This document shows, in pieces, positions 16,163-24,279 of a stretch of DNA of 39,405 nt. A program made the translations under genes and the position numbers. Positions within the stretch are counted from its first letter, which is position 1. Every line of letters begins with the position of its first letter. A model generated the notes under the pieces. It saw only the letters and a program-made list of their open reading frames with translations. It made no database searches and was not told where the DNA came from. Source of the DNA: a virus; IMG/VR virus record IMGVR_UViG_3300041964_000080, positions 1 through 39,405 of that record; one strand, given 5' to 3'.

Positions 16163-16502
16163 CCACTACCTTTTGTGTCATGGCTATATCTGCCAGCGTG
16201 TCAGCAGCACTGGAAATTGCGGCGATCGCATCTGGGTCAGTGCGATTGGCAAGCTGTCCAGCCTCCTTCAAAAAGTTAATGCAACTAGAGAGAGCCGCAG
16301 GTAATTCGACCGCCCAGTTCTCATCCTTTGCCTGCCTCAAATCCTGGAAAAAAGCCGCAAAAGACTCGTCTGTGTCAAGCCGCGATCGCCAGTTTTCGAT
16401 GGTTCTGAGCGACACGCCATACTTTTTTGCAGCCTCCTGATCGCCCATCAGGATGGCATCGACTAACGCTTTGGCGGCTCGGTCTTGGTTGAAGGTTGGC
16501 AT
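16116..16502 (-). CDS. terS: terminase small subunit
   Basis: About 128 residues from ATG 16502; a second ATG five codons upstream at 16517 is possible. It carries a helix-turn-helix (ILMGDQEAAKKYGVSLRTIE, then NWRSRLDTDESF) that would recognise the packaging site, followed by a long helical oligomerisation region and a basic-acidic tail (QKVVDERLRAARAERAQAQ). It overlaps terL as expected. The lysis genes lie immediately upstream on the same strand. Confidence 0.8.
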   Translation of the reverse strand: MPTFNQDRAAKALVDAILMGDQEAAKKYGVSLRTIENWRSRLDTDESFAAFFQDLRQAKDENWAVELPAALSSCINFLKEAGQLANRTDPDAIAAISSAADTLADIAMTQKVVDERLRAARAERAQAQ

Positions 16503-16546
16503 TTTTCCATCATGCACTCTGAGGGGCGATCGCAGACAGGTGAGAA

Positions 16547-17074
16547 TTACTGTTTCCCAATGCGATGGAGCCAGATGTCTTTAGGGTTTGCTTCCGATTC
16601 GGGGCTGCATACCCTGGCAATCAACCCGTTACTGTAGTGCAGACCCTCGCCTGAAACGCTAGTGTCATAGCCGCTCGAATGCCATTCACCCCATGGATCG
16701 TTCACAATAAAGCCGCCCCGATCGTAGCCCTTGACGACGATGATATGTCCGAACCGGGTGAAGTACCCATGCAAAACACAGGGCAGACCGTCATCGATCG
16801 CGTCTCTGATGTCTGTCAGCGTGCCACTGGTGGTTAAGTGATCCTTAAGCTTGTAGGACTCGACCAGGCATTGCAGCCCATAGGGGTCGTGGCGTGACCA
16901 GCCTTGATGAAGGCAGCGATCGTACAGTTGATCCTCTAACTGCGGGAAACTACCATCCCCTCTGATGCCGAAATAGTGCAAGCACATCCCGATCGAGGTC
17001 ACGTTGCAACTACCACTGGGATTGAGTTGATTATCGCGCTGGCTGAAGTAAGGGAAGTTTTTGAGTACTGGCAT
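16547..17074 (-). CDS. C39-like peptidase-fold endolysin candidate
   Basis: 175 residues from ATG 17074; the open frame to 17131 adds a non-homologous stretch overlapping the preceding gene. The papain-like C39 fold is clear: an aromatic entry (LKNFPYFSQRDNQ), Cys nucleophile in GSCNVTSIGMCLHY, His in FGHIIVVKGYD and the Asp/Asn site in FIVNDPWGEW. In phages this fold is used in cell-wall hydrolases, here probably cutting peptidoglycan cross-links at lysis. It follows a membrane protein gene by ten bases, fitting a lysin next to a holin-like partner. Confidence 0.75.
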   Translation of the reverse strand: MPVLKNFPYFSQRDNQLNPSGSCNVTSIGMCLHYFGIRGDGSFPQLEDQLYDRCLHQGWSRHDPYGLQCLVESYKLKDHLTTSGTLTDIRDAIDDGLPCVLHGYFTRFGHIIVVKGYDRGGFIVNDPWGEWHSSGYDTSVSGEGLHYSNGLIARVCSPESEANPKDIWLHRIGKQ

Positions 17075-17084
17075 GGGTTGACGG

Positions 17085-17845
17085 TTAAGCGGATTTGTTA
17101 GTAGTGCCCAGTTCCTTGCGCTGTTTCTCAAAATAAATGGCGATACCGCCGCTCACAGCCGTAGCAGCCGCATTGGTCAACAGTTTGCGACTGTCACTGT
17201 CTCCGCCTAAGAGGCTAGCAATAACAACGATCGCCGAAATACTGCTAAAAATAACTGTAAACATCCGGTTGAGACGCTTCTCGGTTTGCAGCAGCCGCTG
17301 TTCCTGATTGTCATCGAGCGCGTTGCGGTGGGCAAGCTGTTCTGCCAGCGAAGCCACTTGTGCTTTTACCTGCTCGTTCTGCTCTACCAGCACCAACACC
17401 TGCTCTTGCAGCAAGCCTAGTAGGTCATGCCCTGTGTAGGTGTCAGAGGAGCGATCGCCTTCGGTGTCAGGGTCATTGATAATCAGCGAGACTTTAGCCG
17501 AGCCGCTCTTGAACAGCGTTAGCTCTAAGCCTGGGTGGAGGGCGATCGCGCCCTGGATCGGCTCACCATGTACCCAGATACCGTTAGTGCTTACCGTTTT
17601 TCGCGACTGCCATCAATCAGCACAATGCCGTCGCCTGTGGACTCGATCGTCGCCTGCACACGGGCAATGCCTTTCGCCCAATCGCCTAGCGTTTTACCGA
17701 TCGGGTAGGTGCAAGTTTCGGAGCGTCCCAGAGTGATTTGCTGTGGGGGGTCGAGGTTGAGCACCTGCTTCGATCGCTCGATCGCTCCCATAAACTCGCG
17801 CAAGGTGGCTGTCAGCATTGAGATTGCCTCGCTTACTGCCTCCAT
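17085..17845 (-). CDS. FHA domain - coiled coil - two-helix membrane protein (holin-like, frameshifted)
   Basis: Restoring one A in the AAAAA run near 17597 joins two frames into about 254 residues. N-terminal: an FHA fold with QITLGRSETCTYPIG, the Ser-Arg-type loop region, then VSTNGIWVHGEPI and LELTLFKSGSAKVSLI. Middle: coiled coil (VKAQVASLAEQLAHRNALDD). C-terminal: two hydrophobic segments (MFTVIFSSISAIVVIASLLG and LLTNAAATAVSGGIAIYF), then a basic tail. FHA domains bind phosphothreonine peptides. The two C-terminal helices beside a lysin look like a holin. Such a fusion is unusual. ATG 17845 or GTG 17854 may be the start. A coiled-coil gene diverges from it at 17902. Confidence 0.65.
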
Positions 17846-17901
17846 AATACCCACGCTAGTACAGATGGTCAGGCAGAATGAAGGCAGCGTGAGGGTTAAC
17901 T

Positions 17902-18084
17902 GTGGACGTACAGCGCTTACTGACGGAGCTTGATCAATTAGCAGAACTCAGGGGGCGCATCCGAGAGTTGGAGGCAAAGATTCACAGGGCTGACGACGCT
18001 GAGTGTCGTGCGATCGGGCAAGAGTTGAAGGAGTTAAAGGCAGAGTTAGCCACCTACGCAAAAACCCCGACTGAGCGATCGTAG
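17902..18084 (+). CDS. short coiled-coil protein
   Basis: 60 residues from GTG 17902. The whole product is a leucine/glutamate heptad helix (VQRLLTELDQLAELRGRIRE, then LEAKIHRADDAECRAIGQEL) ending TPTERS. It diverges from the FHA/membrane gene. Its last 19 coding bases recur exactly at 19469-19487, at the end of a 20-residue remnant that looks like a paralogue's C-terminus. Function unknown. Confidence 0.55.
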   Translation: MDVQRLLTELDQLAELRGRIRELEAKIHRADDAECRAIGQELKELKAELATYAKTPTERS

Positions 18085-18142
18085 TATTAGCCGTGTAGAC
18101 TAGCGTGTTATTATGTAGATTAGTTTATTAAACACAGTGTTT

Positions 18143-19384
18143 ATGGCAACTGCGGCGGCTCAAAGCGCATGGAGACATCGGCAGCGATTAGGGCTTGAGG
18201 TTCGGCGCTGTAAATGCGGGAAAAAGTTAAGGGCAGAGTCAGGTGAGATTTGTCAAACTTGCTGGAGGAAAACGCCAGAAGGGAAAGCGTACAACCAGCA
18301 TCAAGTAGCAACCACGATGGCTAAGTTTGATCAAGTTCAAACGGCTAAAGCGATCGCCTCTAGATTCTCCTCTGAGCTAGGCTTTGTCAATGCAGCAGCG
18401 CTTACAGAGTCGGTATCGAAAGGATCGCTTGAAGTTATCCCTGATGTTGGTTTTGTCCACTACCATCATCGTCGTGATGGACAGACAACCATTTATAGTC
18501 TTGCTGTCTTGAAAGAATATCAAGGGCAAGGGTGGGGTAGGCTGCTGCTCTATCGCGTGATTTGCAGTTTGGTTGAATACCGCAACCAACACGATCGGCA
18601 AGGTAAGCATTTCTCGATCGTGGCAAAATGCCCTGAAAATTTGCCATCAAACGGCTTCTATGAATCTGTTGGGTTTGAGTTAATTGCCACTGAACCAGGC
18701 AAGAAAAGAGCGCTGAACGTGTGGCGCTATAACGTTGATCTGCCCCTACTGTTTTTCTGTGGCGGCGGCGGCAAATCAAAACATGATATCAATGCCAAGT
18801 CTGAAGGCTGGCGCTTAGGGTTGCGATCGAATGGCAGAAATCTAGCCCATGAACATATGCAAATGATTGACAACGAATGGGGCAAAGCTTACAGGCATGA
18901 GCAGCATTTAGAATGCGTGAAGCGCAATAAGCCGCTGGTTGCCACTGTGCGAGACATTGAATCGATCGAGCAGTTACCTGAAGCGCTGAAACACGCCAGA
19001 GAGCTTGCTAAATATTGCGGCAGAGTCTTGCTAATCCCAAAGGTGAAAAGCTGGTTGCCAAAAGAATACTGGTTAGCTTATTCAATCCCAACGTCGCACG
19101 GTGGCACACTGATTGAACCGGAGTGGTTTGGCGATCGCTTAGTCCATTTGTTAGGCGGTAATGCCAATGCTCAGGCAACTTACGCCAAACTGTTGAACGT
19201 AGTCAGTTTGGATCACAATGCAGCAATGGCGATCGCTGATTTTGGTTTATCAATGTACCAGGGAGCTTCCAATCACGGCAGAAAAGAAGCTAATGGGGTT
19301 TACGCCGCTATGCAAGTTTCGTTTCAAAAGCAGCGTGAATACTGGCGCGATCAATCAAAGATCTATCAAATCAGCTTTCTTTAA
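18143..19384 (+). CDS. GNAT acetyltransferase fused to DUF6610-like domain
   Basis: 413 residues, intact, ATG 18143. Residues 1-45 hold a possible zinc ribbon (RRCKCGKKL ... EICQTCWRKT). Residues about 80-200 are a GNAT fold: TIYSLAVLKEYQGQGWGRLL with the acetyl-CoA loop QGQGWG, and NGFYESVGFELIA. Residues about 205-413 begin FFCGGGGKSKHDINAKSEGW and contain LVATVRDIESIEQLPEALKH, VLLIPKVKSW, SIPTSHGGTLIEPEWFGDR, VHLLGG and VSLDHNAAM. I recognise this as the cyanobacterial/phage DUF6610 type, which may be a TIM-barrel related to base-exchange enzymes (low confidence). A role in DNA, tRNA or nucleotide modification is a hypothesis. It is flanked by 19-bp direct repeats and looks like inserted cargo. 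Confidence 0.65.
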   Translation: MATAAAQSAWRHRQRLGLEVRRCKCGKKLRAESGEICQTCWRKTPEGKAYNQHQVATTMAKFDQVQTAKAIASRFSSELGFVNAAALTESVSKGSLEVIPDVGFVHYHHRRDGQTTIYSLAVLKEYQGQGWGRLLLYRVICSLVEYRNQHDRQGKHFSIVAKCPENLPSNGFYESVGFELIATEPGKKRALNVWRYNVDLPLLFFCGGGGKSKHDINAKSEGWRLGLRSNGRNLAHEHMQMIDNEWGKAYRHEQHLECVKRNKPLVATVRDIESIEQLPEALKHARELAKYCGRVLLIPKVKSWLPKEYWLAYSIPTSHGGTLIEPEWFGDRLVHLLGGNANAQATYAKLLNVVSLDHNAAMAIADFGLSMYQGASNHGRKEANGVYAAMQVSFQKQREYWRDQSKIYQISFL

Positions 19385-19423
19385 CACGATCAGTGTCGGC
19401 ATTTACACCAGTATCCAACTTAA

Positions 19424-19486
19424 GTGATCAAGGAACTGAGTGCGGCGATCTCTGACTACGTGAAAGCGCCGACTGAGCGATCGTAG
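19424..19486 (+). pseudogene. C-terminal remnant paralogous to the 17902-18084 gene
   Basis: Twenty codons (IKELSAAISDYVKAPTERS after GTG) parallel the end of the 17902 product (LKELKAELATYAKTPTERS). The final 19 bases are identical in both. No upstream part of the paralogue is visible, so this is a truncated copy left beside the GNAT-DUF6610-like gene. Confidence 0.55.
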
Positions 19487-19552
19487 TGGCATCACGGCGG
19501 GCAAGCAGGAGTCAGTTGCTTAAGGTAAGGGTTCCTGAAGCCTGAGATCGTT

Positions 19553-19669
19553 ATGACTGTTCGCTTGTTGACTTGTTTTTTGTGTCTTGTGCTGATCCTG
19601 GAGCATAAGGGTGTACCAGGGCGGCGTGTTGGGGGTGGCACTCGCGTTGCTGCGGGGAGTGTGCAGTGA
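19553..19669 (+). CDS. tiny secreted-like protein (uncertain)
   Basis: A 38-residue frame from ATG 19553 begins with a hydrophobic stretch (MTVRLLTCFLCLVLILE) and then PGRRVGGGTR, which resembles the motif of cyanobacterial DUF928-type secreted proteins. The 19487-19811 gap holds nothing else convinc­ing except a second overlapping 48-codon frame (19669-19815) and a hairpin at 19753-19775. It could be a fragment. Confidence 0.3.
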   Translation: MTVRLLTCFLCLVLILEHKGVPGRRVGGGTRVAAGSVQ

Positions 19670-19752
19670 TGGTGGTCGCTATGGATGAGATCGCGCTCTA
19701 CTGGCTGGGTATCAATGGCTGTGCTCCGGTGAGGGCGAGGGTGAAGAGGGTG

Positions 19753-19775
19753 AAACCCGACACGGTGACGGGTTT
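19753..19775. terminator. possible hairpin terminator
   Basis: AAACCCG (19753-19759) and CGGGTTT (19769-19775) pair over a 9-base loop, at the 3' end of the minus-strand HNH gene. A similar unit without a full right arm (AAACCCGACACCGTGACGG) follows the Rad52-like stop at 29142. Confidence 0.35.
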
Positions 19776-19811
19776 GAATGGGGTCACGCAAACAGCAACC
19801 GGAAAGCCAGG

Positions 19812-20196
19812 TTAACCACGTTTACCCAGCTTGGCTCTGCGTTTGCGGGGGGAACGCTTGCGGGCTTTTTTACGGGCACTAGCGAGGCTTGCAACCGCTC
19901 CACAAAGGCAGGCTGATTGTGGTTGCCTAGCGTTGGATTCTGTTTGTCCCACACCCAGTTCTGGGCGCATGGGCTTCCTTGTGATGCTTAAGGCAGAGCG
20001 GGAAGACATCAATCAGGGGACGTTCCTTGCCCGCAATACTCACCCATCTTTTACCGTCCCAAACGGCATAGCGGACATGGTGCACCTGCTTTGCCTTGCC
20101 ACCGCAGAGCGTACATTTGCCGCCCGTAGCGTCGAAGGTGGCAGTGCGGATCTGATGCCAGTTGGCAGCGTAGCGATGGGGAAACGATTGTTTCAT
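19812..20196 (-). CDS. HNH endonuclease (frameshifted C-terminus)
   Basis: ATG 20196 overlaps the stop of the upstream small gene. The HNH core is complete: FDATGGKCTLCGGKAKQVHH, RYAVWDGKRWVSIAG, and LIDVFPLCLKHHKEAHAP. After that the first frame ends at 19927, but a shift near 19975 continues QNWVWDKQNPTLGNHNQPAF, typical of this HNH family's tail. A second shift near 19880 gives a basic end (RKKARKRSPRKRRAKLG) and stop at 19812. In a phage this enzyme could be homing, or aid packaging or recombination. It is the last gene of the 24.5-19.8 kb operon. Confidence 0.65.
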
Positions 20197-20387
20197 TAGT
20201 GGTTGCGTGCGTGCGCCCAAACCGCTTGACAAAGCTTTGTAAGACCAGCGTTCTCTAGGACGGTGCCATCTGGCATCTCCGCTCTGTAGCCGCAGACTTC
20301 ACCGCCGATTAAAACCTCTTGAAAATCAACGCCCTCAAAAACTGCTCTAGCAGCACCGAGCTTAATCGTGTCTTTTGCGTATGCCAT
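20196..20387 (-). CDS. small hypothetical protein
   Basis: 63 residues, ATG 20387 with AAAAGGAGAATGAT upstream, a strong ribosome binding site. Sequence includes KLGAARAVFEGVDFQEVLIG and then CGYRAEMPDGTVLENAGL. No membrane segment or Cys pair. Its stop overlaps the ATG of the HNH gene. No family recognised. Confidence 0.6.
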   Translation of the reverse strand: MAYAKDTIKLGAARAVFEGVDFQEVLIGGEVCGYRAEMPDGTVLENAGLTKLCQAVWAHARNH

Positions 20388-20435
20388 ATCATTCTCCTTT
20401 TGGTTTTGATGTTTACTTGGCGCGTGTCCAGACTG

Positions 20436-21824
20436 TTAGACCTTTACTGCGATAGACCGCGATCGCTCGTCTCTGGCACGTTGAAAAAGACGGCTGGTTG
20501 AACCGCGTGGGTAGCCCCAGAAAGCTTCCACAAATGCGGTGGGTGATTTGATGCCGTGGTCTAAGGCAAGGTCTACGATCGCGTGCGCTAGTGCTTCGTC
20601 CTCTACCCCGTCAATTTGCTCAAATTCGGAGTCTTCTAGATTGTCAGCACTAGCACCAAACTCTTCAAAGTCCTCGTCCCAAGGGTCTTCTGGGTCGTGC
20701 TGAGTCGAATCGGTCAAAGCGTCTGTGCTGCCATCGTGCTGCCCTGGTGCCAAGCCGAAACCGCCAGAGAGCGATCGGCTAAACAAATAGAAGCCCATCG
20801 GTGCAAGCGTCGTCAGGATGAGGGTTTCGTTGAACTCTTGTCCGCGCAAGCCGTCAAGCTGCTCCTGATAGTCCTTCGCCTTTTTGCCCTTGATTTGGTA
20901 CTGGATGAGATCCTCGATTGAGTCGTAGGCACCTTTGCGCCCTAGCGCCAGGAAGGAGACGCTATCTAGTACGCCCGTATTCCAGCCCCAATCTTCCACG
21001 CGGGAGGTGTGGGAGCTGCCACGGAAGTAGATCTTCTCGCCCGCCCCTTGCAGCAGAATGCGCTTCGTCTGCGGCTGAACTGAACGGCTTTCTCTCTGCC
21101 CTTCGTCTCACCCTGAGTCATCATCAGAGCAGGTATCGCGGACGAGGTTGAACTCGTCAATGAAGAGGCTGATGGTTTCGCCCTTCCCGCCTTCTTGCCG
21201 TCGCCTGAGTTCGGTCAGCAAGCGATCGAGCAGGTTGAAGAGGTCAGCAACCTTCTCCGGTGAATTGCAGTGGAGATAAGGCACCCCAGCAGACTGGCAA
21301 AAAGCCCGCAAGTCTTGTCTCCCTTGCCCGTCGATCACATAGACCGTATGCCCTGCCTGGAGTGTGTGAGCGATGGTTTCGATGAAGAGGGTTGTCTTCC
21401 CTGATCTCGTCTTTGATACCAGTGCTATTTGCCCGTCTAGCGCTGCGATTTCTGCCGCTAGGTTGCGGTGTGAGGGGAGTGCGGCAACCAGAGCAGGGGC
21501 GTCTTGCGGCTCGATGTTGTACTGAATTTCTTTGGCTGTCAGTCGATCGTACAGAGTCTTTTGCAGAGCGCTGAGGTAGACCGAATCAATATCGTTTTTG
21601 AGTCTGCGTGTAGCTTTCAGGGTTCGCACGCTGGGGCCAGAGACAAACTGCACAGCCCACCACCCCGCACCAAACAAAGCTGTCCGTGATGGCTCAGCGC
21701 TGCCTACAAAGAGGGAGGCCAGCACGATCGACCAGCCTAAGAAGTTAGCCTGCCAGAGGGCTTTCTCAGCATGGTCGATCGTGGCTTGTTGAGCTTGGTG
21801 AGTGGCGGGGTGGAAGTCTTGCAT
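20436..21824 (-). CDS. FtsK/VirD4-like membrane-anchored ATPase (two compensating frameshifts)
   Basis: About 463 residues from ATG 21824. Near the N-terminus a membrane region (LGWSIVLASLFVGSAEPSRT, then ALFGAGWWAVQFV) is followed by Walker A SKTRSGKTTLF in the P-loop ATPase domain (around residue 140) and Walker B SLFIDEFN (around 212). A TGA at 21108 seems to end the frame, but adding and removing one base on either side gives GETKGREKAVQFSPQTKRIL, then LLQGAGEKIYFRGSSH, back in frame for VEDWGWNTGVLDSVSFLALG. The C-terminus is acidic and helical. Relatives pump DNA or substrates across membranes (conjugation coupling proteins, FtsK/HerA). It is co-operonic with two membrane proteins. Confidence 0.65.
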
Positions 21825-22258
21825 TAGCGTTGGGTGGCAGCTTTCAGGTAGGTGGAGAGTTCCTGGTAATAGGCAAGGCAAACGCCGATTGACAGCCAGA
21901 ACAATCGGTAGCCAATGAAGAAGCGCGAGGCTGGAATCTTTTGCACGGCATACGCACTCAACAGCACACCCGCGATCAGCATCATGGCGAAGGGGATGAT
22001 CACTTGAGGGATGAAGGAGACGAGCGATCGCATGACGCTGACGACGAACGCCATACCAAGCGTATAGCTCAAGAGTTGGAGGTTGATCTCAGCGATCGTG
22101 GCGGGGATAGCCAATGATTGCAGCCATTCCCACCGCGTCTCTGCCGCTTGATCAATGCGGTTAGTGTCGAGCTTAATCGCTTCCGGCTTCAAGCCAGTGT
22201 TGACGACGATATTGGGCACGCCTGGGGCGGCTTGAGTTGGTTGCTTGTCACTCATCAT
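21824..22258 (-). CDS. three-helix membrane protein in ATPase operon
   Basis: 144 residues; ATG 22258 with the stop overlapping the ATPase start. An N-terminal hydrophilic region (AAPGVPNIVVNTGLKPEAIK) is followed by three hydrophobic helices: about residues 60-82 (LLSYTLGMAFVVSVMRSLV), 85-108 (VIIPFAMMLIAGVLLSAYAV) and 115-135 (FFIGYRLFWLSIGVCLAYY). No known family. Tight coupling suggests it anchors or partners the ATPase. Confidence 0.65.
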   Translation of the reverse strand: MMSDKQPTQAAPGVPNIVVNTGLKPEAIKLDTNRIDQAAETRWEWLQSLAIPATIAEINLQLLSYTLGMAFVVSVMRSLVSFIPQVIIPFAMMLIAGVLLSAYAVQKIPASRFFIGYRLFWLSIGVCLAYYQELSTYLKAATQR

Positions 22259-23168
22259 TGCCCTCCTCGGTGGGTTCTAAACTTGCCCACCAATGGCAAC
22301 CGCCAAACATAACGAGCGTGAAGACGGTCGGGACAAACGCGCCTGTAGCGATGCTGACACCGCAGAAGATTAAGTTGATCCAGCCCAGTCCTTGGAGGGT
22401 AGGGCTGTCAATTCTGATGTATAGGGTACGTCGGAGCATGGTTGTTACGGGGGCTAGAATGGCTGAATTGATGTAAAGGCTAAGGAAGAAGACAGGGACG
22501 GCAATACAGGTGAAGAGCAAGCCAATGCTGACGCGCTCCCAGGTCTGGCGCGAGATAGTGGGTAAGCTCCGCCCCTCGCTCGTTTGCACGGTGTAGTTAA
22601 TCGTGCCTTGGTTGATAATCACGGAGCCACCTACACGCTTCGGCATACCTACCCGCAGTCCTTGAAAGCCCAGCAAATTAGGGTTAAACGGCTGATCTAC
22701 CCGCGCCAACTCGCCGCCGCTGTTATCGTCAACGTGCCAGTCAGAAGCCTGGAGTGGGGAGGCTTTCGGCTCCAATCGTTGCAACTCACCACCATCATCG
22801 ACTCGCGCCATCCGGTAGGTAGTGTCAACGGGGGTAACTGCTTGAGGTTGAGCAATGACGATCGCGCCAGCGTCAGCATTGTCAGCGCGGTGAGATCTGA
22901 CCAAACGGGCAAACTCCAAGGCTTTCGGGGTGTTGAGCTTTTGAGCGATCGCCTGAATGCCTGACTGGGTGTAGCAAATGCGCTTTGAGTTGTTCTGGGC
23001 TGGGTCGCGATACTCTAGCCAATCTTGCCCCTGCTGGAGATTGGAGCGAAAGCCCTTCATTTTGTCGCCAGAGGTGCCTAAGCCAAGAGCGGCATAGGTT
23101 TGAGCGAGAAGCCAGGGGTATCCTTTAGCGGTGAAAGCTTGCTTGAGGGGGTGTTGCGTTGCGTTCAT
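22248..23168 (-). CDS. membrane protein with N-terminal DNA-binding-like domain
   Basis: 306 residues, intact. Residues 1-90 (PLKQAFTAKGYPWLLAQTYA, then SGIQAIAQKLNTPKALEFAR) resemble small DNA-binding domains in cyanobacterial mobile elements, although I cannot assign a family. A Pro/Asp-rich linker follows, with GSVIINQGTINYTVQTSEGR. Two to three hydrophobic helices close the protein: VSIGLLFTCIAVPVFFLSLY, then INLIFCGVSIATGAFVPTVF, then TLVMFGGCHWW. Ends EPTEEGNDE. It overlaps the next gene by 11 bases. The combination could tether DNA to the membrane for the ATPase. Confidence 0.6.
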   Translation of the reverse strand: MNATQHPLKQAFTAKGYPWLLAQTYAALGLGTSGDKMKGFRSNLQQGQDWLEYRDPAQNNSKRICYTQSGIQAIAQKLNTPKALEFARLVRSHRADNADAGAIVIAQPQAVTPVDTTYRMARVDDGGELQRLEPKASPLQASDWHVDDNSGGELARVDQPFNPNLLGFQGLRVGMPKRVGGSVIINQGTINYTVQTSEGRSLPTISRQTWERVSIGLLFTCIAVPVFFLSLYINSAILAPVTTMLRRTLYIRIDSPTLQGLGWINLIFCGVSIATGAFVPTVFTLVMFGGCHWWASLEPTEEGNDE

Positions 23169-23231
23169 GGTGACAGCGGGGGTAGAGGGTGGAAAGGAGG
23201 AGTGCGATCGCCCCTCCGATAGCGAGGAGGA

Positions 23232-23764
23232 TTAGGACTTTCCCAGGTCTTGCAATGCCGCTAAGGACTGCTGCAAAGCATCGGTTTCACTGGTCTGAGC
23301 GGTGTCAATCATGTGAGTCTGCTGCTGATAGAGCCGCTTCTCCAGGTGCAACTCAGCCGCCTTCTTAGCAATCTTCTCCTTCGCCTGTCGCGTCTGATTA
23401 AGCTTGGCTTCGCGCCGCTGGATGTCTTGCTGCATGGCGCTTGTGACCATATCTGCCGCTTCAAAAATTGATTAGCAAGCGTCAGTGGATCTTCAAGCTG
23501 GATTGACTCATCCGATCGCAAGCTGTCGAGCGAAAAGGTTTGCGGTAACTGGGGATTGCCCATCACGATTTGATGGTTGCCTACTTCCACCGTGATCTCA
23601 GGGGTTTCAACTGTCGGCTCTAGGTCGAACTCATGCAGCAGGGTTTGCAGATCAACGGGCGACAGACCATCTGTCGTGTCAATCTGCAATTCCTGACAGC
23701 GGCGGTAGACGGTGGATTTAGGAAGGCTATGGTCTTTGGCGAATTTGGTGAGTGATGTTTGCAT
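23232..23764 (-). CDS. HTH - coiled-coil protein (frameshifted)
   Basis: About 177 residues after restoring one T in the TTTTT run near 23468, which joins DPLTLANQF to EAADMVTSAMQQDIQRREAK. N-terminal HTH: LTKFAKDHSLPKSTVYRRCQ followed by the recognition helix region. Middle: acidic linker (DLEPTVETPEITVEVG). C-terminal: coiled coil (KEKIAKKAAELHLEKRLYQQ). The start at 23764 lies just downstream of the cluster of GTTCCA sites, so the protein is a candidate autoregulator of this operon or a partition-type protein acting with the ATPase. Confidence 0.6.
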
Positions 23765-23803
23765 AAAACCTCAAAAGGGTTGATAGAACGGGGCTACAAA
23801 ATT

Positions 23804-23879
23804 TGGAACGGGTTGGAACACGATTCTCTCGTTCCACTTTGAGGAAAGTCAGTTTCCATCGCGTTCCAAGGGCGTTCCA
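23804..23879 (-). promoter_or_regulatory. GTTCCA/TGGAAC operator cluster
   Basis: Five exact hexamers in 76 bases: TGGAAC at 23804 and 23814 (10-bp pitch), GTTCCA at 23831, 23863 and 23874 (11-bp pitch for the last two), plus a near match TTTCCA at 23853. The pairs point toward one another. The cluster lies just upstream of the minus-strand HTH-coiled-coil gene. Confidence 0.5.
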
Positions 23880-23903
23880 TTTCTCTATCACCCTTCCAAA
23901 GTA

Positions 23904-23932
23904 AAAGCCGCCCATGTGATTTGAGCGGCTTT
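23904..23932 (-). terminator. intrinsic terminator, minus strand
   Basis: AAAGCCGC (23904-23911) and GCGGCTTT (23925-23932) form an 8-bp stem with a 13-base loop; reading on the minus strand the right arm is followed by TTTTAC. It separates the BRO-HTH genes from the operon starting with the HTH-coiled-coil gene. Confidence 0.6.
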
Positions 23933-23967
23933 AAGGAGCGGAGATTATGGATAACGCAGAAAATACG

Positions 23968-24279
23968 TCAGTTGTCTGTCCGATCGCTCATCTCCTCCAG
24001 CTCACCAAAAAGAGTAGGGGCAGCTTGCCGTTGCACTAAATACCAGTGCGCTACACCCAGCAGCTTTTTCTGAGTCAGGTTTGGATCGCGGTGATGGGCA
24101 CCTGCCGCAAACCAGCAGTGGACGGTATCAACATGGCAGCCAACAATCTCAGCCAGTTGGTCACGGCTAAGTTCTGGATGGAGCGCGAGAAACTCTTGAG
24201 GGGTCATGGCGGCAACGGTGAGGAATTGCTTGAGGCTCCTCCAATGTTGCCTCAAAGAAGTGTGATTCATACTCTCCAC
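23968..24279 (-). CDS. helix-turn-helix protein
   Basis: 103 residues, first ATG 24279 (a second ATG three codons on is possible). The HTH is in the middle: HPELSRDQLAEIVGCHVDTV, then HCWFAAG. The C-terminus has LLGVAHWYLVQRQAAPTLFG. It resembles cyanobacterial regulators with a single HTH of this type. It overlaps the upstream gene by 13 bases and is followed by a terminator. Confidence 0.65.
   Translation of the reverse strand: MESMNHTSLRQHWRSLKQFLTVAAMTPQEFLALHPELSRDQLAEIVGCHVDTVHCWFAAGAHHRDPNLTQKKLLGVAHWYLVQRQAAPTLFGELEEMSDRTDN

Noticed and set aside
19492-19791. Minus-strand 99-codon open frame
   Set aside because: Pro/His/Arg-rich shadow with no start signal; composition typical of antisense frames.
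21108-21110. In-frame TGA inside the ATPase gene, suggesting stop recoding
   Set aside because: A +1 shift before and a -1 shift after it restore a more natural sequence, and many other genes here end in TGA.
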